From positions 4,033,899 to 4,097,898 of the forward strand of contig NC_087377.1 in assembly GCF_963675165.1 (NCBI RefSeq): DNA of 64,000 nt, read 5' to 3'. Position numbers and translations under genes: made by a program. Source of the stretch: Halichondria panicea. Lineage: Eukaryota > Porifera > Demospongiae > Suberitida > Halichondriidae. Positions 11,601-24,275 of the stretch are shown piece after piece. The notes under the pieces were generated by a model, which saw only the letters and a program-made list of their open reading frames with translations, was not told where the DNA came from and did not search any database. Every line of letters begins with the position of its first letter. Positions within the stretch are counted from its first letter, which is position 1.

Positions 11601-11895
11601 CTATTTGGGCTCTCTCTCTGATGGCAGCACACGAGACGATACCTACATCCTGACTGTCAACTATCCAAACACGTCCCTTCGTCGTTTTGTGACCTTTCTT
11701 CACTCTCCAACGTGGGACAGACGAGGGAAGGAGTACTGTTTGTACGGGGGTAACAGACAGGGTGGAGGGATACTTGAGGTAGAGTCACCAAATGATCCGG
11801 TTATCCAGGGACGCTACAAAGACTATATCGTGGGGGAACAGTTCGGAGTGGACTTTGTGTATTCTCATTTTGAATCTTCAGAGTGTAGTCAGTGA

Positions 11896-13738
11896 ATAAT
11901 TATCGTAGCAATTATAACAAACTTCTAAGTGTGCATTGTAACTATCTTAGTGTCAATTGTTATGTGTCATACGGTGTTGTATAACTAATTAGTTATTTAG
12001 TTATTTCATATCATTCTTATAATAATAATGTGTGTAGTTTCAAGAAAACGTATCTCTTAATTGGACTGTCCAAACCAATTTTATGATCTCTCGAAACGCG
12101 GGCCTAGTTTTCGAGGCTCCACTGCAGGTAAAATCATCACGTGCACTACTCCGTTTCCTATCCCTCTAACTCTTCAATCTATGCATGGTTCCACTCAGAG
12201 GAGGTCCGACATGCGTGCACGAATCACTACAAGTGCTAGTGCATTTGGCCTGGACATATCACGTGACCCCAATGAGACTCTTCGATATATAATAATAATT
12301 ATGTATATCTACTTCTAATAGACTGTGATAATTGTATTCCATTGTGCATGCATGCATGCTTTTTAGTGCCTGAGCTGCTGTCCTGATGCAAATTAAAGTT
12401 CATATTATATAGTTTGTCATATTCTTGGCAAGCTACAATGCACACTTCAGTCTTGTGCCCCTAAAGAGGCACCCTTTTCTACTTTTACCTGAGACCAGGT
12501 AATTGAATTGCCATATACATGCATGAGGGCTTAGTTAATATAAAAATCAGCCTGCTTGTACCATTGCTCACACACACACACTCACACATTTTCAGTCTTT
12601 CTACATGTAGCTCTGATCTCAACCTCAAGTACAAGGGAGATGCACTCCACTGCACATTGCTGTCAAGAGGAACTTCCCTCAGGCCATCAAGATACGGGCA
12701 ACACTAGCTTCAAGGACAACTCTAGTGAACTGTAACAGAGTTTAGGCTCCCTTGTAATATTATGCACAATGTTTACAAATTGCTTTTGTTTTCTACACAA
12801 TGTCTAACGGTTGTGTGTATAATATAATTATACACGTCTATAGTACGTATAAGTCATATTGAATATGACCCATTATGATTATAGATGTATATCCTTTTAC
12901 CAGCAGTTTCACTAACTAAGGGCTGTAACAGTATTATAGGCTTCATCAGGTTCTTCGCTCTAACAAAGACTTTTGGTTGCAGCTGAACCACCGGCCGAAG
13001 TTTAGTTGCTATAGCAAGCAGGGATAGACAGTAGATCCAGTGCATCCAGTATGCTTGCTTGCTGTCTGTGTCTGTGCTTGTATTTTGAATTGTTGTAAGT
13101 TTATGCTACCTTGCAATATGCACATTGTTTACAAATTGCTTTACAATACGCACATTGTTTACAAATTGCTTTTTTTGTTTCTACACAATGTTGTACTAAT
13201 GACCGGTTGCCATCTCTGCTCTGCACAAACATCAAAGTAGCTAGTGTGTGTTCATAACTAACCCATTAGGTATTATATTACATTTAGCTTTCATAACTGT
13301 ATGGCTTCATCAGGTTCTTCGCTCTAATATTAATAAGTGCTTGCAATCATACTTATAATTATTAGCTAAGGCTGCTCTGCAACATTGTTAGCTATTTATG
13401 CAACCTTTTTTGTAAGAGTTTATCCATTATGCACTATGTTTAATGTTTACAAAATAATTATTAATTACTTTTGTTTTCTACACAATGTACTAATGGTTAC
13501 CATCTGCTCTCCATGAACATCAAAGTCATCAAAAGTATATTACCTGTGTGTATACAGCTCATGTCCATTTATGGTAGTGTACAGCTAGTCCAGTATAAAA
13601 CCAACTAGCAGTGCACTGTTTTAACTATAGCTGCGCAAGTGTATAAACTTCACAGTGTTTCTCATCTCTTTGCTCTAACAATTGCGATTTGGTTTTAGTT
13701 GTATATAGACAGACCCAAGTTCAGCCGCTATACCAATC
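11896..13738. other. Intergenic spacer between copy 1 and copy 2
   Basis: No gene is supported. It includes sequence that also flanks the element at 4785-5136, a degenerate copy of the exon-like module (about 12611-12716), and short tandem repeats around CACATTGTTTACAAATTGCT (13117-13170). The last 150 bp are the copy 2 promoter and leader. Confidence 0.6.
13594..13600 (+). promoter_or_regulatory. TATA box of copy 2
   Basis: TATAAAA lies 139 bp upstream of the ATG at 13739, the same place as in copies 3 and 4. The leader between them is conserved among copies. Confidence 0.55.
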
Positions 13739-16700
13739 ATGGGTAGACAGCATTGCAGTGTAATAGTGGCTGCTTGTTTACTGTCTGTGTTTGGCCTTTG
13801 TGTGGGCCAAGCTCCAGTGGATATCTGTGAAGAGGATTTTTCTGATAATTTATCATGTGAAGGAAAAGATGAAAAGAGGCGCTGCAGCTTCCCCAGAAGT
13901 GAACTTTGCAACAAAGAAACATTTTGTGCTGATGGTTCTGATGAAGGCGTAACTACTGGAACTGGATTGGACTGTGAGATTTGCATGAAATGTGTATAAT
14001 AATGTATGTGCATGTCAAAACTCAGCCTCATGCAGGCCAATAATGCTGAGATTATAGGGCACATGCATTGCAGCTGATTTGCTCATAAGAAAGTAACTTT
14101 TTACTCCATGTAGGTGATGGTAGCCTCACTGGTCGCAAAGCTAGTGATGATGACAAAGTGGAGCCTGGATTTCTGTGTTCTAATGGCACTATCCTGGACC
14201 TGGTACAACTGTGTGATGGCACGGCCAACTGTGAGGGTGGAGATGATGAGACACACCCTCTCTGTGCAAGTAAGCTAGCATGTTATTGCACCCTTGACTT
14301 TTAAAGTGGTGTTTTTTTAATTGATCTGTGTGACCTGCCTTGTTTTAAATACCCATTACTTATTATAGACAAGTGTCGGGTTCCCTACTATGGAGGATGT
14401 TTTCACACAAGAGAATGTCAGTCTACCGCTAGAGAAGCAACTTGTGGATTGTGTCGTCCTGGGTTCGCAAGAAATCCCAGCAATTATGAAACTGGAGAAT
14501 GTGTTGGTATGTGTATTTTATTTAGTCCCATAGAGTCAGTAAGATTAACTGGCATTAATTAGTACATTGGTGTTGTCTTTAATATCTGTATACACCAGGT
14601 GTATATATGTTTCGAAATACTTAGGGAGATTTAGACATGTAATATAAATATGTTAGCTATGCTCTTTAATATGTGAACTATTGCATACTGAGTTTATCAA
14701 TTCACATCCATACAGAGGCTGCTTTCAGATTCATAAGGACAGCGTACAGTGTGTGTGAAAACCAACGAACAACAGTTTTTGTGAGACTTGATACAACTGG
14801 GGTTCTTGATCAGAGAGTCCTGGTGGATGTCAGGGTAATTGGTGGCACTGCTACAGGTAACAAAAATACATCTTTGCTCTGATGACACCATTTTTGCAGC
14901 TGGTAACGACTTCACAATATTAACAAGTCAGCTTGTATTCGATCAATTTTCTGAAGGAGGAAGAAGAAGGGGGTTCAGTATTAGGCCTGTATTTGACAGT
15001 ATTTCTGAAGGCAGTGAAACCATTCTCCTGGAAGCTTCAGCTGGTGATTGGCCATTCGCTATTGGAGGGAATAGTACTACCGTTACAATTAATGAGTGCT
15101 CAGCACCAGTCAGGGCAGGTAAGCTTATAGTGAGATTTTTGCTAACTTAATAATGCTGCAGAGAATCTGTTTACTGTCCAATATTCAAGTGCTTCTGAAG
15201 GCGCTGGCTCAATAACTACGTATGTACAACTAGCTAGTGGAGTTGGTACCCTGACAGAGGATTTCAACATCAGTGTATGGACAAGTGGAGTTGGTATCAT
15301 ATCCAGCGCATTTTCAATTTCTGGATCTGCGAGGGGTAAGTGAAGTGTATATATTTGGAGATATATCTTTCAGAAAATGTTTACTATAATTATGTTACAG
15401 GCAATGTTGACTACAATGAGACACACTTGACACTCACCTTTCCTAGAGGAACCACAGGAGGGGTTAAGATTCCATTTTCTGTTCCGATAATTGATGATAA
15501 TATTGCTGAACATCAAGAAAGTATCCGTATAGATGTTTCAACAAGTGGCGATGGAATTGGGATTTACTCAATGACATCACATTTTGCATTTATTGATATT
15601 AATGACAATGATCGTGAGTACTAAATTAACTTTTTGCATAAATGCATGCATGCATGCATTTATTGATATTAATGACAATGATCGTGAGTACTAAATTACC
15701 TTTTTGCATAAATGCGCATTTATAAATACAGCTACTATACATGCAGTTTTAGTATAGGTGCGTGTGTATAGTATACTTTCACTTCTCCTACCCTACATAC
15801 AGCCTTTATAGTTGAATTTGAGCATCCAAGCTACACCGTACAAGAAGGAGAGAGTGTGGAAGTCTGTCTGGTCAACACAACCAATCCAGAAAGAATTGAA
15901 CAATTCACTGTGCGTTTCCACACTTCATATGACTGTGATATTTCATCCACTGTGGTACCAGTGGAAGCAACAGGTATAAAACGATAATTATTGTTATAAT
16001 TATCATGCTTATAGTTTTCTTTTCCATATTTAAATAGCTGACTTGGATTATGAAGCACTGTATAGGGAAAGTAGTATCATTTTTCCAACCGACGCTAATC
16101 AAGCATGCATGACTATCAACACTTACCACGATAACTTGGAGGAAAGAGTAGAAAAGTTTATTGTGACGGCGGTACGTCGCAGTGGAGTTGGACGGTTCTC
16201 TCAGTCTCCACAAACCACTGAAATGTTTATTTTGAATGCAAAAGGTGTAAACTTGACCGTTATGCATCATGTGTTTGAATTGACATCAACCACTTATATG
16301 TGTATGATTCTGTGCAGTGGATCCAGTGACAGTATCAATTGAAGAGCCATTCTATTCAATTACTCAACCTGAGGATTCTGCGGAAATATGCATTGCTACT
16401 GAAGGCAGCCTGGATGAATCGATCATTATAAGCCTACAAACCCAATGTGTGTTCTAAAACAGTGTATATTTTTTGTATCAGCTGCATGCATGTCTATAAT
16501 TATATAGATCAAGTTATGGAGCTGACACTTTCTGCTGCTGTTACTCGTACATGCTCTACTTTCGCTTTTTTGAGCGACCTGTTCTACAGAAATGGTCTCA
16601 TTGAGACCATACAAGCAGTAATCGTATCTGATAATCGTCGAGTGACCTTTGACCGATTTCAAGCGGAGATAGCATTGTTTGATGAAAGCGGTGGTAAGTC

Positions 16701-19700
16701 ACATGATCATAAATAAGTGGTGGTAAGTCATATGAGTATTGTATCCTTTATGTGAATTAATCGCAGTTAAGGATGAGTGTCCAATCTTACTGGACCCTGC
16801 CAATGGACAAGTTGAGCACCTGCTTACTGATGGACAGATTCTCCCTGGCTCCATTGCCATATACTCGTGTGATGTCGGGTTGGTTCCTGATGGAGCACGA
16901 TTCAGAGAGTGTATGGCTGATCTCACCTGGTCAGGAATCCCACCGGCTTGTATTCAAGGTAAGGTATTGGTCAACTTTCTCTTATAATAAGTCCATACTG
17001 TATTCAAGGTAATTTCAACTTTGTTCTTTAATTCAATATTTGATATTTGTATTTATCATTCAGGTTTGGAAGGCATTGTTGAAAGTCTGTCTAACGAATT
17101 CATTGTTGGATTTGTTTCCTCAAATACGAGTACATCACAAGCTCTTATTGTTACCACAAATAATCGACGAAGTGTTCCTTTTCTTGCTTATGGAAATCAA
17201 TTTGATCGTGTTGCTGGAGTTAGAAACACACACGCTACTCTCACTGGTATTCCAGGTAGCTATAAAGAGAAAGGCATCCACATAAAAGCAAAGGCAAATA
17301 GAAAAATTGCTGTTTATGGCTCACAGGATATTTGGCTTGCATCACATTCAATTGATTTATATCTTGCAATCAATGTGAGGCCTACAGATGATGTGAAAGA
17401 GTATGAGTATTATTCTATACCATACAACTACCCCAGCTTGTTACACCTTGTTGCCACTGAAGACAAAACTATTGTTAACCTTGGATCTTCATCCATCATG
17501 TTAGATTGCCTTCAAACACATCAAATTGATGAGAGTGAATCTCTTACATCAGTCAGAGTTTCAAGCAACAAACCTCTTTCAGTTATCAGTGCTAAGAATT
17601 GTTTTGGATCTTGTGACTACCTAGCTGAACAATTGTTGTCCACCCACCTATGGGGTAGAAGATTCCTAGTAGCATCATTTCTAGGTCTTAAAACTGGAGA
17701 AAGTTTAAGAATCCTGGCGTCGGTATTTCCTACTACAGTCACCATTGCATGTGCCGAGAGTAACATCCCTCGTGTAGTAATTTTCTTTTCTCGCCGTGGT
17801 CGATGGAGGGATGTAAAACTTGATGAGCAGCCTGGGAGTGTTAGGGACATGTTTTGTGTATTAGAAGCTTCAAACCCAGTGTATGTTATTCAGTTTGCTC
17901 GAGTTAGTGTGGGTGATTCTTACATGATGACCATTCCAGCTGTTGAACAATATGGAGAATGTTTCACAGGATTTTATACTTCAAATACATCTCCTTTTAA
18001 TTTTGTAAATCTCTATGTCGCACCCGAGCATTTTGTGCCTCAAGGTATCATTGTTGACGGAGCAATAGTGGTGGATTGGACAATTATACGATGTGCTAGT
18101 GGTGAAATTTGTGGGTATATCTCAAGGCCTGTTTTATTAAGACGACAATATCACACAGTACGACATCAAGACCCCAGAGGCAGAATAGGAATATCAGCGT
18201 ACGGATTTGATACTGAACTGAACAGCTCTTACGGTTATCCTGCAAGCATGTACATACCATCTCCACAAAGTAAGTGATACTGCATGTCATGTTTGCTAAC
18301 TCCTCATGCCGCCTTCCTTAATCAGTTGTTGACGAATGTGAACCAAACTTGAATATTTGCGATCCAAATGCCCAGTGTAAAAGTGTGAATGGACATTACG
18401 AATGTGTCTGTAATAATGGCTATGAGAAAAGAAGAGATGAAACCTGTACTGGTATGTTATATGTTGTGTGCTGTGCTTCTTAATAGATTTTTGCTCATAA
18501 AATTGTCTATAATACAGATATTGACGAGTGTGCAGTTGGTACCAGTGGCTGTGATGTCAATGCTTACTGTACTAATACTATTGGTGGGAATAACTGTACC
18601 TGCAATACTGGATTTATTGGAACTGGGAGAACTTGTACTCCAGGTATGTGCCTAGCTCAAACTCTGTATAGAATATCTTTTAAACTGATCTCTTCGAACA
18701 GAATCAGATCTAACTGAATTTGAGGACTACTTGCCATTTATCAACGATAAACAAGAAGCGATAGATCTAAGTGATGATTCATGTTCCAGAATAACAGTAC
18801 CTGCCATTCCTATTGGACCTGACACAGTCACTCAAATATGGGTAGGAAAATAATACGAAATGCCGATATTATCCTAACTTCACACAGATCTGTGAGAATG
18901 GAGTCATTTCTATTGGTGAAAGACCCTTCAATCTGTGGAGACCTCAACGTTTCCCCAGTGACAATCCACTTATCCAACAGGCAAACGTTTTAGCTCCATT
19001 CTGGAACGATCACGAACCAAATCCAAGCATTGGAGCTGTGAAATCTCAAATTTTTGATAAAGGTCCCGATCAAACTAACCAAGGCATTAATAATTTCGTT
19101 GCTCATCAGCAAGGTCTGAATGAGTTTAAAGGTGAATGGATGATACTTGTGAGCTGGGAGAACGTGTCACCATACACTCGATGCAGTGATGTTCAAGTAA
19201 GTGCAACATTAGAAAATTTTGTTCAGCATTAATTTTATACAATTTCTATATACAGAGTATGTTCTTCTATGCAGGTAGAGCAAAACTCTTACCAAGCTGT
19301 GATTATCTCTGATTTTACAACAACATATGCTGTGTTCACTTATAATGCCATAGCATTAAAATGGTCCAGTATTTGTGATGATGTGTACTCTGTTATTGGC
19401 TACAACTTTGATCAGAGGAAGGCAGATTCATTCAATATTCCATCTTTTCAAAACCATCGTTTCAGTGGATCAAGTAATATCAAACGAATTCCTCTGACAT
19501 TCCAGGCCCAAGGTGTCCAATGGGCCAACCTGATTTATCTCATTGGGAAAGATGAAAGCCCCATACAGCGTTCAGCTGCTGAATGTGTATCGATGGGCAA
19601 TAGAGATGGGAGTCAATTTATGGAACGTGGTGTTCGTGTGGAGCAAGGTCTGTCTTGTCCTTGCTCTATAGAACAAGCTTTCCGAGATCGAAGATATATC

Positions 19701-22201
19701 CACGCTGCTGCTTATCTCACTGAGATCACTGGTGATGATAGATTCCTTTCTAAGAACTGTTTTGTACAAGTGTTTAAGCCTCTCAGAGCTAATAGAGGTG
19801 TTCACATGTGCTGCTACAGCACAAGGTAAGTGTATATGCATAATTATATGCATGTACGCATTGTTCTTTCGCAATCAAATCAATATTATTAACATGTAGA
19901 CATGAGTGCGTTATGTATTGTATGTTGCACAAAAATGATGCCTTTTTTCAGTGAGGAGTCATTTGGAGCTCTGTTGGGATCTCCATTCCAAAGTGAAGCA
20001 AGTTCTCCTTTACGATTTCATCCTTATACTGAGCGTGATGACTTTATGGAATATGATTACCACTTTCAAAGGAGCTGTTGTTTCAGTGAATCGGACAATA
20101 TGTGCCCAACTTACACCAACCAGCGCAGAGCTGATGAATGCTTGAGCTACACACCCTCAGAGTTTGGTAAGTCATTTATAATAATGTACCACTCACATTA
20201 AATGTTGTAATGCAGGCTTAAGAATGTAAATTTACAGTCTCATTATTTCATTGCATGTTTCATTTTCTTGTGAGCTGTGTTATTGTGCTGTATGAATGAG
20301 CTCTATAGTAATGCATTGTCTACTCTCAGCCTGGTTTTGGGGTGACCCTCACTTCACAACACTGGATGGTGCCGGCTACACATTCAATGGATGGGGAGAA
20401 TACAGCTTACTGGAGATTAACACATCAGAGGTTCAGTTCCTTCTTCAAGGTCGAACCAATCCTGTCAACAACTCTAAAGCCACTCAACTGGTAGCATTCG
20501 CAATGAAGGCTTCACCAAACAGTCCTGTTGAGGTATACGTTATCTGCAACATGTACAAATGCTATTTACCTTCTATATTGTACAGATACGACTGGATATA
20601 ACTACGAATAAGTTTGTGGTTCTTCTCAATGGGTCTAACATTACTGACAGTGTCTCCACGATGGGGGATCTATATTTCTCACCAACTTTTGATGTCTTTA
20701 TAACCAGAGATTCCCAAAATGTCCTAGTGTGTGGTTTTCCCATTGGCATCTCCGTGACAGTCACTGCCTCTTCGGGGATGCTCTCATTTGTACTCGGAAT
20801 ACCAGACGAATTCCGAAATATGACTCGAGGGCTCATGGGCAATTATAATGGATTTGAAACGGATGACCTCGCGTATCGGAATGGAACTATGCTTGCTCAG
20901 AATTCATCGGACAGATTGATTCATGAAATGGGACAATCGTGTAAGTGCATGTGCATGTGTTTTTTGCGCCTATTGTAGACTTATGCTGGTTGTGTTTTCA
21001 TAGAACCTCATACAGTTAGATAAGCAGGCTACCCTATATGATACAGCCAGGTCATTGGGCCCAAAGTTTCCATAGCATGTTTTTGGAAATACATAACTGT
21101 GTTAACAGGCCACCTCTGTATTACAGCCACTGTTGGTCTGCCCTCTTGCGATGGGCCACCACGCAAAACAAGTTTCACATACTCACATGCGTTATTATCA
21201 CAGGGCAAATCAGACCAGATGAGTCAGTGTTTACATATCCTGAGGGCAATACTGCACTGGACTTTGCTTTCCCTGATCACATCCCTCAGTTTCTGGACGA
21301 GGTGGTTGCCACGGCAAGTGTGAATGTGTTGACTGCCTGTGGGGACAGTGTACAGTGCATATTTGATGCGTCCCAGACTGGTAACATCAGTATTGGGCTG
21401 GAGACGATGATCATAAATGTAGCCAATGTGGACTACAGGCAGGAAGCAAGTACGTTGATGAGGATTCTGTGAGCAGCTATACAATCATCCATGTTCAGAG
21501 TCAACTCGTGGGCGTATTGTAAAGTTTTTACTTTGTTGTACTTGAGCTCATAAAGTATTTGGTAGCTTTATGGCACAGTAGTCCACATTTCAGTATTGTA
21601 TAATTACGATCCTTATGAGCAAAGTATTTCGCTGTACCGAGCATTCCTTAGAGAATCTTCAGTCCAATATTGACAATTCGTGTCTACTGCAACGTTACCC
21701 AAACTTACTATGTGTAAGTAAGTATAGCTAACGGCTTACACATGCATGTATAGGTATAGTATCAAGTATCAACTTTCCTTTTTCCTCTCCTTCTCAGTCA
21801 ACACTCCACCGCTCATCGCTGGTCCCTCTGTTCTCGTGGTCACCCTGGGACAAGAAGCCGAGTTGGTCTTCTCTGTAACAGATGACAACAATAACTTAAG
21901 CGTGTCATTAATTGGAGGCCTGCCCATCAACTCAACTCTTACAGTATCACCAATGAATGGATTTTCCGAAGTTACATTTCGATGGACTATAACTGAGATT
22001 GTCGATGTGTCGCTGTTATTTGAGGCTAGAGACGAACGCAATGCAGTGTCAGTGTTGAGTGTGCAGGTGCAGATCTGTGCTTGTGAGAATGGTGGTGACT
22101 GTACAGTGGATGGACTACGAAGTACTGTAGGGAGCACTCTGGTACTCAACTGTGACTCATTGCCAGCAATTGCCATTGTATTTTGGACACTATTGTTCTA
22201 G
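13739..22201 (+). CDS. Copy 2, 5' part: giant secreted protein truncated by transposon
   Basis: Exons: 13739-13973, 14114-14269, 14369-14506, 14716-14856, 14900-15118, 15162-15335, 15401-15613, 15803-15973, 16038-16244, 16318-16446, 16508-16693, 16767-16958, 17064-18269, 18326-18451, 18518-18643, 18702-18841, 18888-19196, 19275-19825, 19952-20166, 20330-20532, 20586-20940, 21204-21449 and 21798 onward. Phases agree throughout. Order of domains: signal peptide, LDLa-type modules, EGF, four Calx-beta units, sushi, IgGFc-binding, two EGF, NIDO, AMOP (CPCSIEQAF), VWD (GDPH at 20341-20352) and the MUC4-like post-VWD segment. Exon 23 is cut at 22157 by the transposon. Reading into the element gives SLPAIAIVFWTLLF and a stop at 22199-22201, so 2013 aa are predicted if transcribed. 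The EGF/ITIH end is stranded beyond 28878. It could be a functional truncated secreted protein or a dying copy. Confidence 0.75.
15585..15713. repeat. 70-bp tandem duplication across an exon end
   Basis: The last part of copy 2 exon 7, its GTGAGT donor and following intron recur 70 bp downstream with few changes. This makes a second potential donor at about 15684. Other copies lack it. Confidence 0.8.
22158..22170 (+). repeat. Left terminal inverted repeat of the transposon
   Basis: CATTGCCAGCAAT, immediately after the interrupted exon; its exact inverse complement is at 28865-28877. The neighbouring word TGCCATTG partly repeats the end. Confidence 0.85.
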
Positions 22202-22413
22202 CATCCTGTCTAAATATTTGTTCTATTTATATGAAAATTCAAATATTACTCAATCATTTTAACTACTGCGGAAATAAATGCTACTATAGACTATTGTAGT
22301 GCGTGCGCAAGATCTTCTCTGAACTAGCTACGTTCACTGCACTGGTGCTGGTGAGTAATATTATTGTTTACCTGTTGGTTGAGCTCATGTAGACTTCTGT
22401 GGTAGATTCTATC

Positions 22414-22549
22414 CTGTGGCAGATCTCTCTAGTCACTGTTACAGGCCGGTACAAGTAATAACAAAATACTGAGCATGCAGTACTGCCAGCTCAGTATTTT
22501 GTTATTACTTTTACCGGCCTGTAACAGTGACTAGAGAGATCTACCACAG
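22414..22549. repeat. Subterminal hairpin in the transposon
   Basis: Two 61-nt arms (22414-22474 and 22489-22549) are inverted repeats with only two mismatches, around a 14-nt loop. They lie about 250 bp inside the left end. It could be a transposase-binding or structured region, or a small element nested in the large one. Confidence 0.8.
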
Positions 22550-22619
22550 TAAATAATTATATAGAACAGTACAGTATAGTAGTCAGTTCTCAGTCATATT
22601 CTTCTCAGTCCTGTTCTAG

Positions 22620-23147
22620 TTACAACACTTTTACTAAATTAAATTTAACTTTCTTTCTTGGCTCTTTGTTGTCCGCTTCTTTTGTGCTTTCTTCTTTTGT
22701 TTTTTTGGCTCTAAATCCTAGCAACGTGTAGTCTGGATTTAAAACTTCTGACACCTGGACATCGTATGTTTGGCTGAGCCTCACAACTTTCTTTAAATAG
22801 TTCTGGGCCTTTTTCTGAGACCCCATCGGAAAATAATGTGTTCCAGTATCATCTGCTGTTGTAAAATAAAATTGTTTTCCCTCAGTTCCCATCTTTACTA
22901 GCGACCCAATAGGAAAGGAGTTCCTGTGGTGCCTGATCTCTCGTAAGTCGGAGTCGATGTAGTACGGGTACGGGTGGAAGTGGCAGCAATTTCCCATCTC
23001 AATTCTTTCTCTGTTCTTTTTTGTATAGTAATTTACTGATTCACATGACAGTAATAGCATGCAATCAATGGTAGTAAAGTGTGTCAAATGAATAGAGATA
23101 AAATCTTTATGGTCACTAATTATTAATCTTCCAGCAGACCTGTTCAT
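22620..23147 (-). CDS. Transposon cargo: 175-aa protein of unknown function
   Basis: An intact single-exon frame on the minus strand, reading away from the chromodomain gene with a 15-bp gap between start codons. A shared divergent promoter is possible. The C-terminus is rich in lysine and glutamate (KKTKEESTKEADNKEPRKK) and looks basic and disordered. The middle has a His/Tyr-rich segment (CCHFHPYPYY) and GSLVKMGTEGKQFYF. A second in-frame Met precedes GNCCHFHPY, so the start is uncertain. I recognise no family. Its intact length inside the element argues that it belongs to it. Confidence 0.5.
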   Translation of the reverse strand: MNRSAGRLIISDHKDFISIHLTHFTTIDCMLLLSCESVNYYTKKNRERIEMGNCCHFHPYPYYIDSDLREIRHHRNSFPIGSLVKMGTEGKQFYFTTADDTGTHYFPMGSQKKAQNYLKKVVRLSQTYDVQVSEVLNPDYTLLGFRAKKTKEESTKEADNKEPRKKVKFNLVKVL

Positions 23148-23162
23148 GCAGATCGACCTGTT

Positions 23163-23987
23163 ATGGACTCGTCAAAGAGGCAACGACCTGAGAAAGGATA
23201 CTATTCCTACCTCCATAATATAAGCTCGGCTGACATGGACTTATCTAGCATGCGGGAAGCACGAGATGTGAGAACCACTCTGAGCTGTAAGTCTGATGAC
23301 AGTCTGCCAGAAGGGGTCTTCCTTGTTGAGAGGATAATTCATCATCGACTAACTAAGGTACGTAACATTTTATGATATATAGCCCTATACGATTGATTCT
23401 ATTTCTAGGGGAAAACGGAGTATTTGGTAAAGTGGGCTGGTTACTCATTGGAACAGTCTTCATGGGTCGCTAAGGAAGATGTGACTATCTCTACTATCCA
23501 GTAAGATTATTAAGTATGGCATGGCAGTGCACTGTGTATTACTATAATTATATCTGCACATTTCCCCCCTTTCAGATCATACAATACACCACAAGCACCA
23601 CATACCGAGCTTATAAGCGACGCAACAAGAAGATTTGTTCTGTCCATTCAATGTAGTTTAAATTTAGGTACTGTAAAATCCTGTAATTTAACTATAGATT
23701 TCCGGCTAGATGTATTTCGTTACCTATTTAAAGATCGAGGAACCCAAATGACCCGCGGAAAGCTCCAACTTCAACAAACTGATTTTAACGATGAATATTT
23801 TATAGGTAGTTGGTATATTTTGTATGATAGATATGGCAATGGCTGCACAGTAGATTTTCCTATTGTAGTATGTCCTAGAATTAAGTATGGACCGAAAACA
23901 TATAGAAATAGCAATGGTGAAATGTTAGAGTCACCTAGACTACTATCTGAAATTGTATGTGTAAATCTGGTGAAAAAACGTTGTTGA
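23163..23987 (+). CDS. Transposon cargo: chromodomain protein
   Basis: Exons 23163-23357, 23409-23500 and 23576-23987 join in phase to 232 aa. Residues about 52-93 form a chromodomain: VERIIHHR, then GKTEYLVKWAGY and SSWVAKEDV, with the aromatic Tyr and Trp positions of the methyl-lysine pocket present. The C-terminal 135 residues match nothing I know. In chromoviruses and some DNA transposons, chromodomains steer integration or bind heterochromatin marks; a like role is inferred here. The first intron splits the chromodomain. It is divergent from the 175-aa gene and convergent with the kinase gene. Confidence 0.75.
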
Positions 23988-24275
23988 TCATTGTTAATTG
24001 TTAATTGTTAATGCATGCATGGCCCAACCTGAGCAGCCAATACGCACTATGTGACTCATAACTAACTGCTTCAGGCCAATTCTCTACCATAATGCTTTTA
24101 ATGACTCTCAAACAAATGGCTGGGTCAACACGCATCCCGACTTACAGCTAACCTTGTCAGCCTTCCATTAGAGAGCACGGATTTGCCTACAATTATACAT
24201 AGACTATGTCATAGTTAAAGCTAGCACCAGATTTAAACATGAACGAATGAATGTAAGACATAATTAGTCACATAG

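Larger units (their letters stand above)
3236..11895 (+). pseudogene. Copy 1: LDLa-EGF-Calx-beta-sushi-IgGFc-binding gene, frameshifted and internally deleted
   Basis: Exons: 3236-3470, 3590-3745, 6569-6706, 6890-7021, 7066-7278, 7331-7471, 7534-7746, 7950-8102, 8157-8357, 8422-8553, 8633-8821, 8869-9060 and 9109-10333. They encode a signal peptide (ACLLSVFALCVGQA), LDLa-type modules, an EGF-like exon, four Calx-beta units, a sushi domain and the IgGFc-binding domain. The IgGFc exon is 1225 nt where phase needs 1227. A 2-nt deletion near 10319 shifts the frame, so the next exon (10398-10523) reads into TGA at 10402-10404, predicting 1108 aa. Further on, EGF exon 10583-10681 has lost its donor and runs into intron sequence before the ITIH exons 10726-11298 and 11567-11895. 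NIDO, AMOP, VWD and the later EGFs are missing. A short secreted product is still possible; otherwise it is a pseudogene. Confidence 0.75.
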
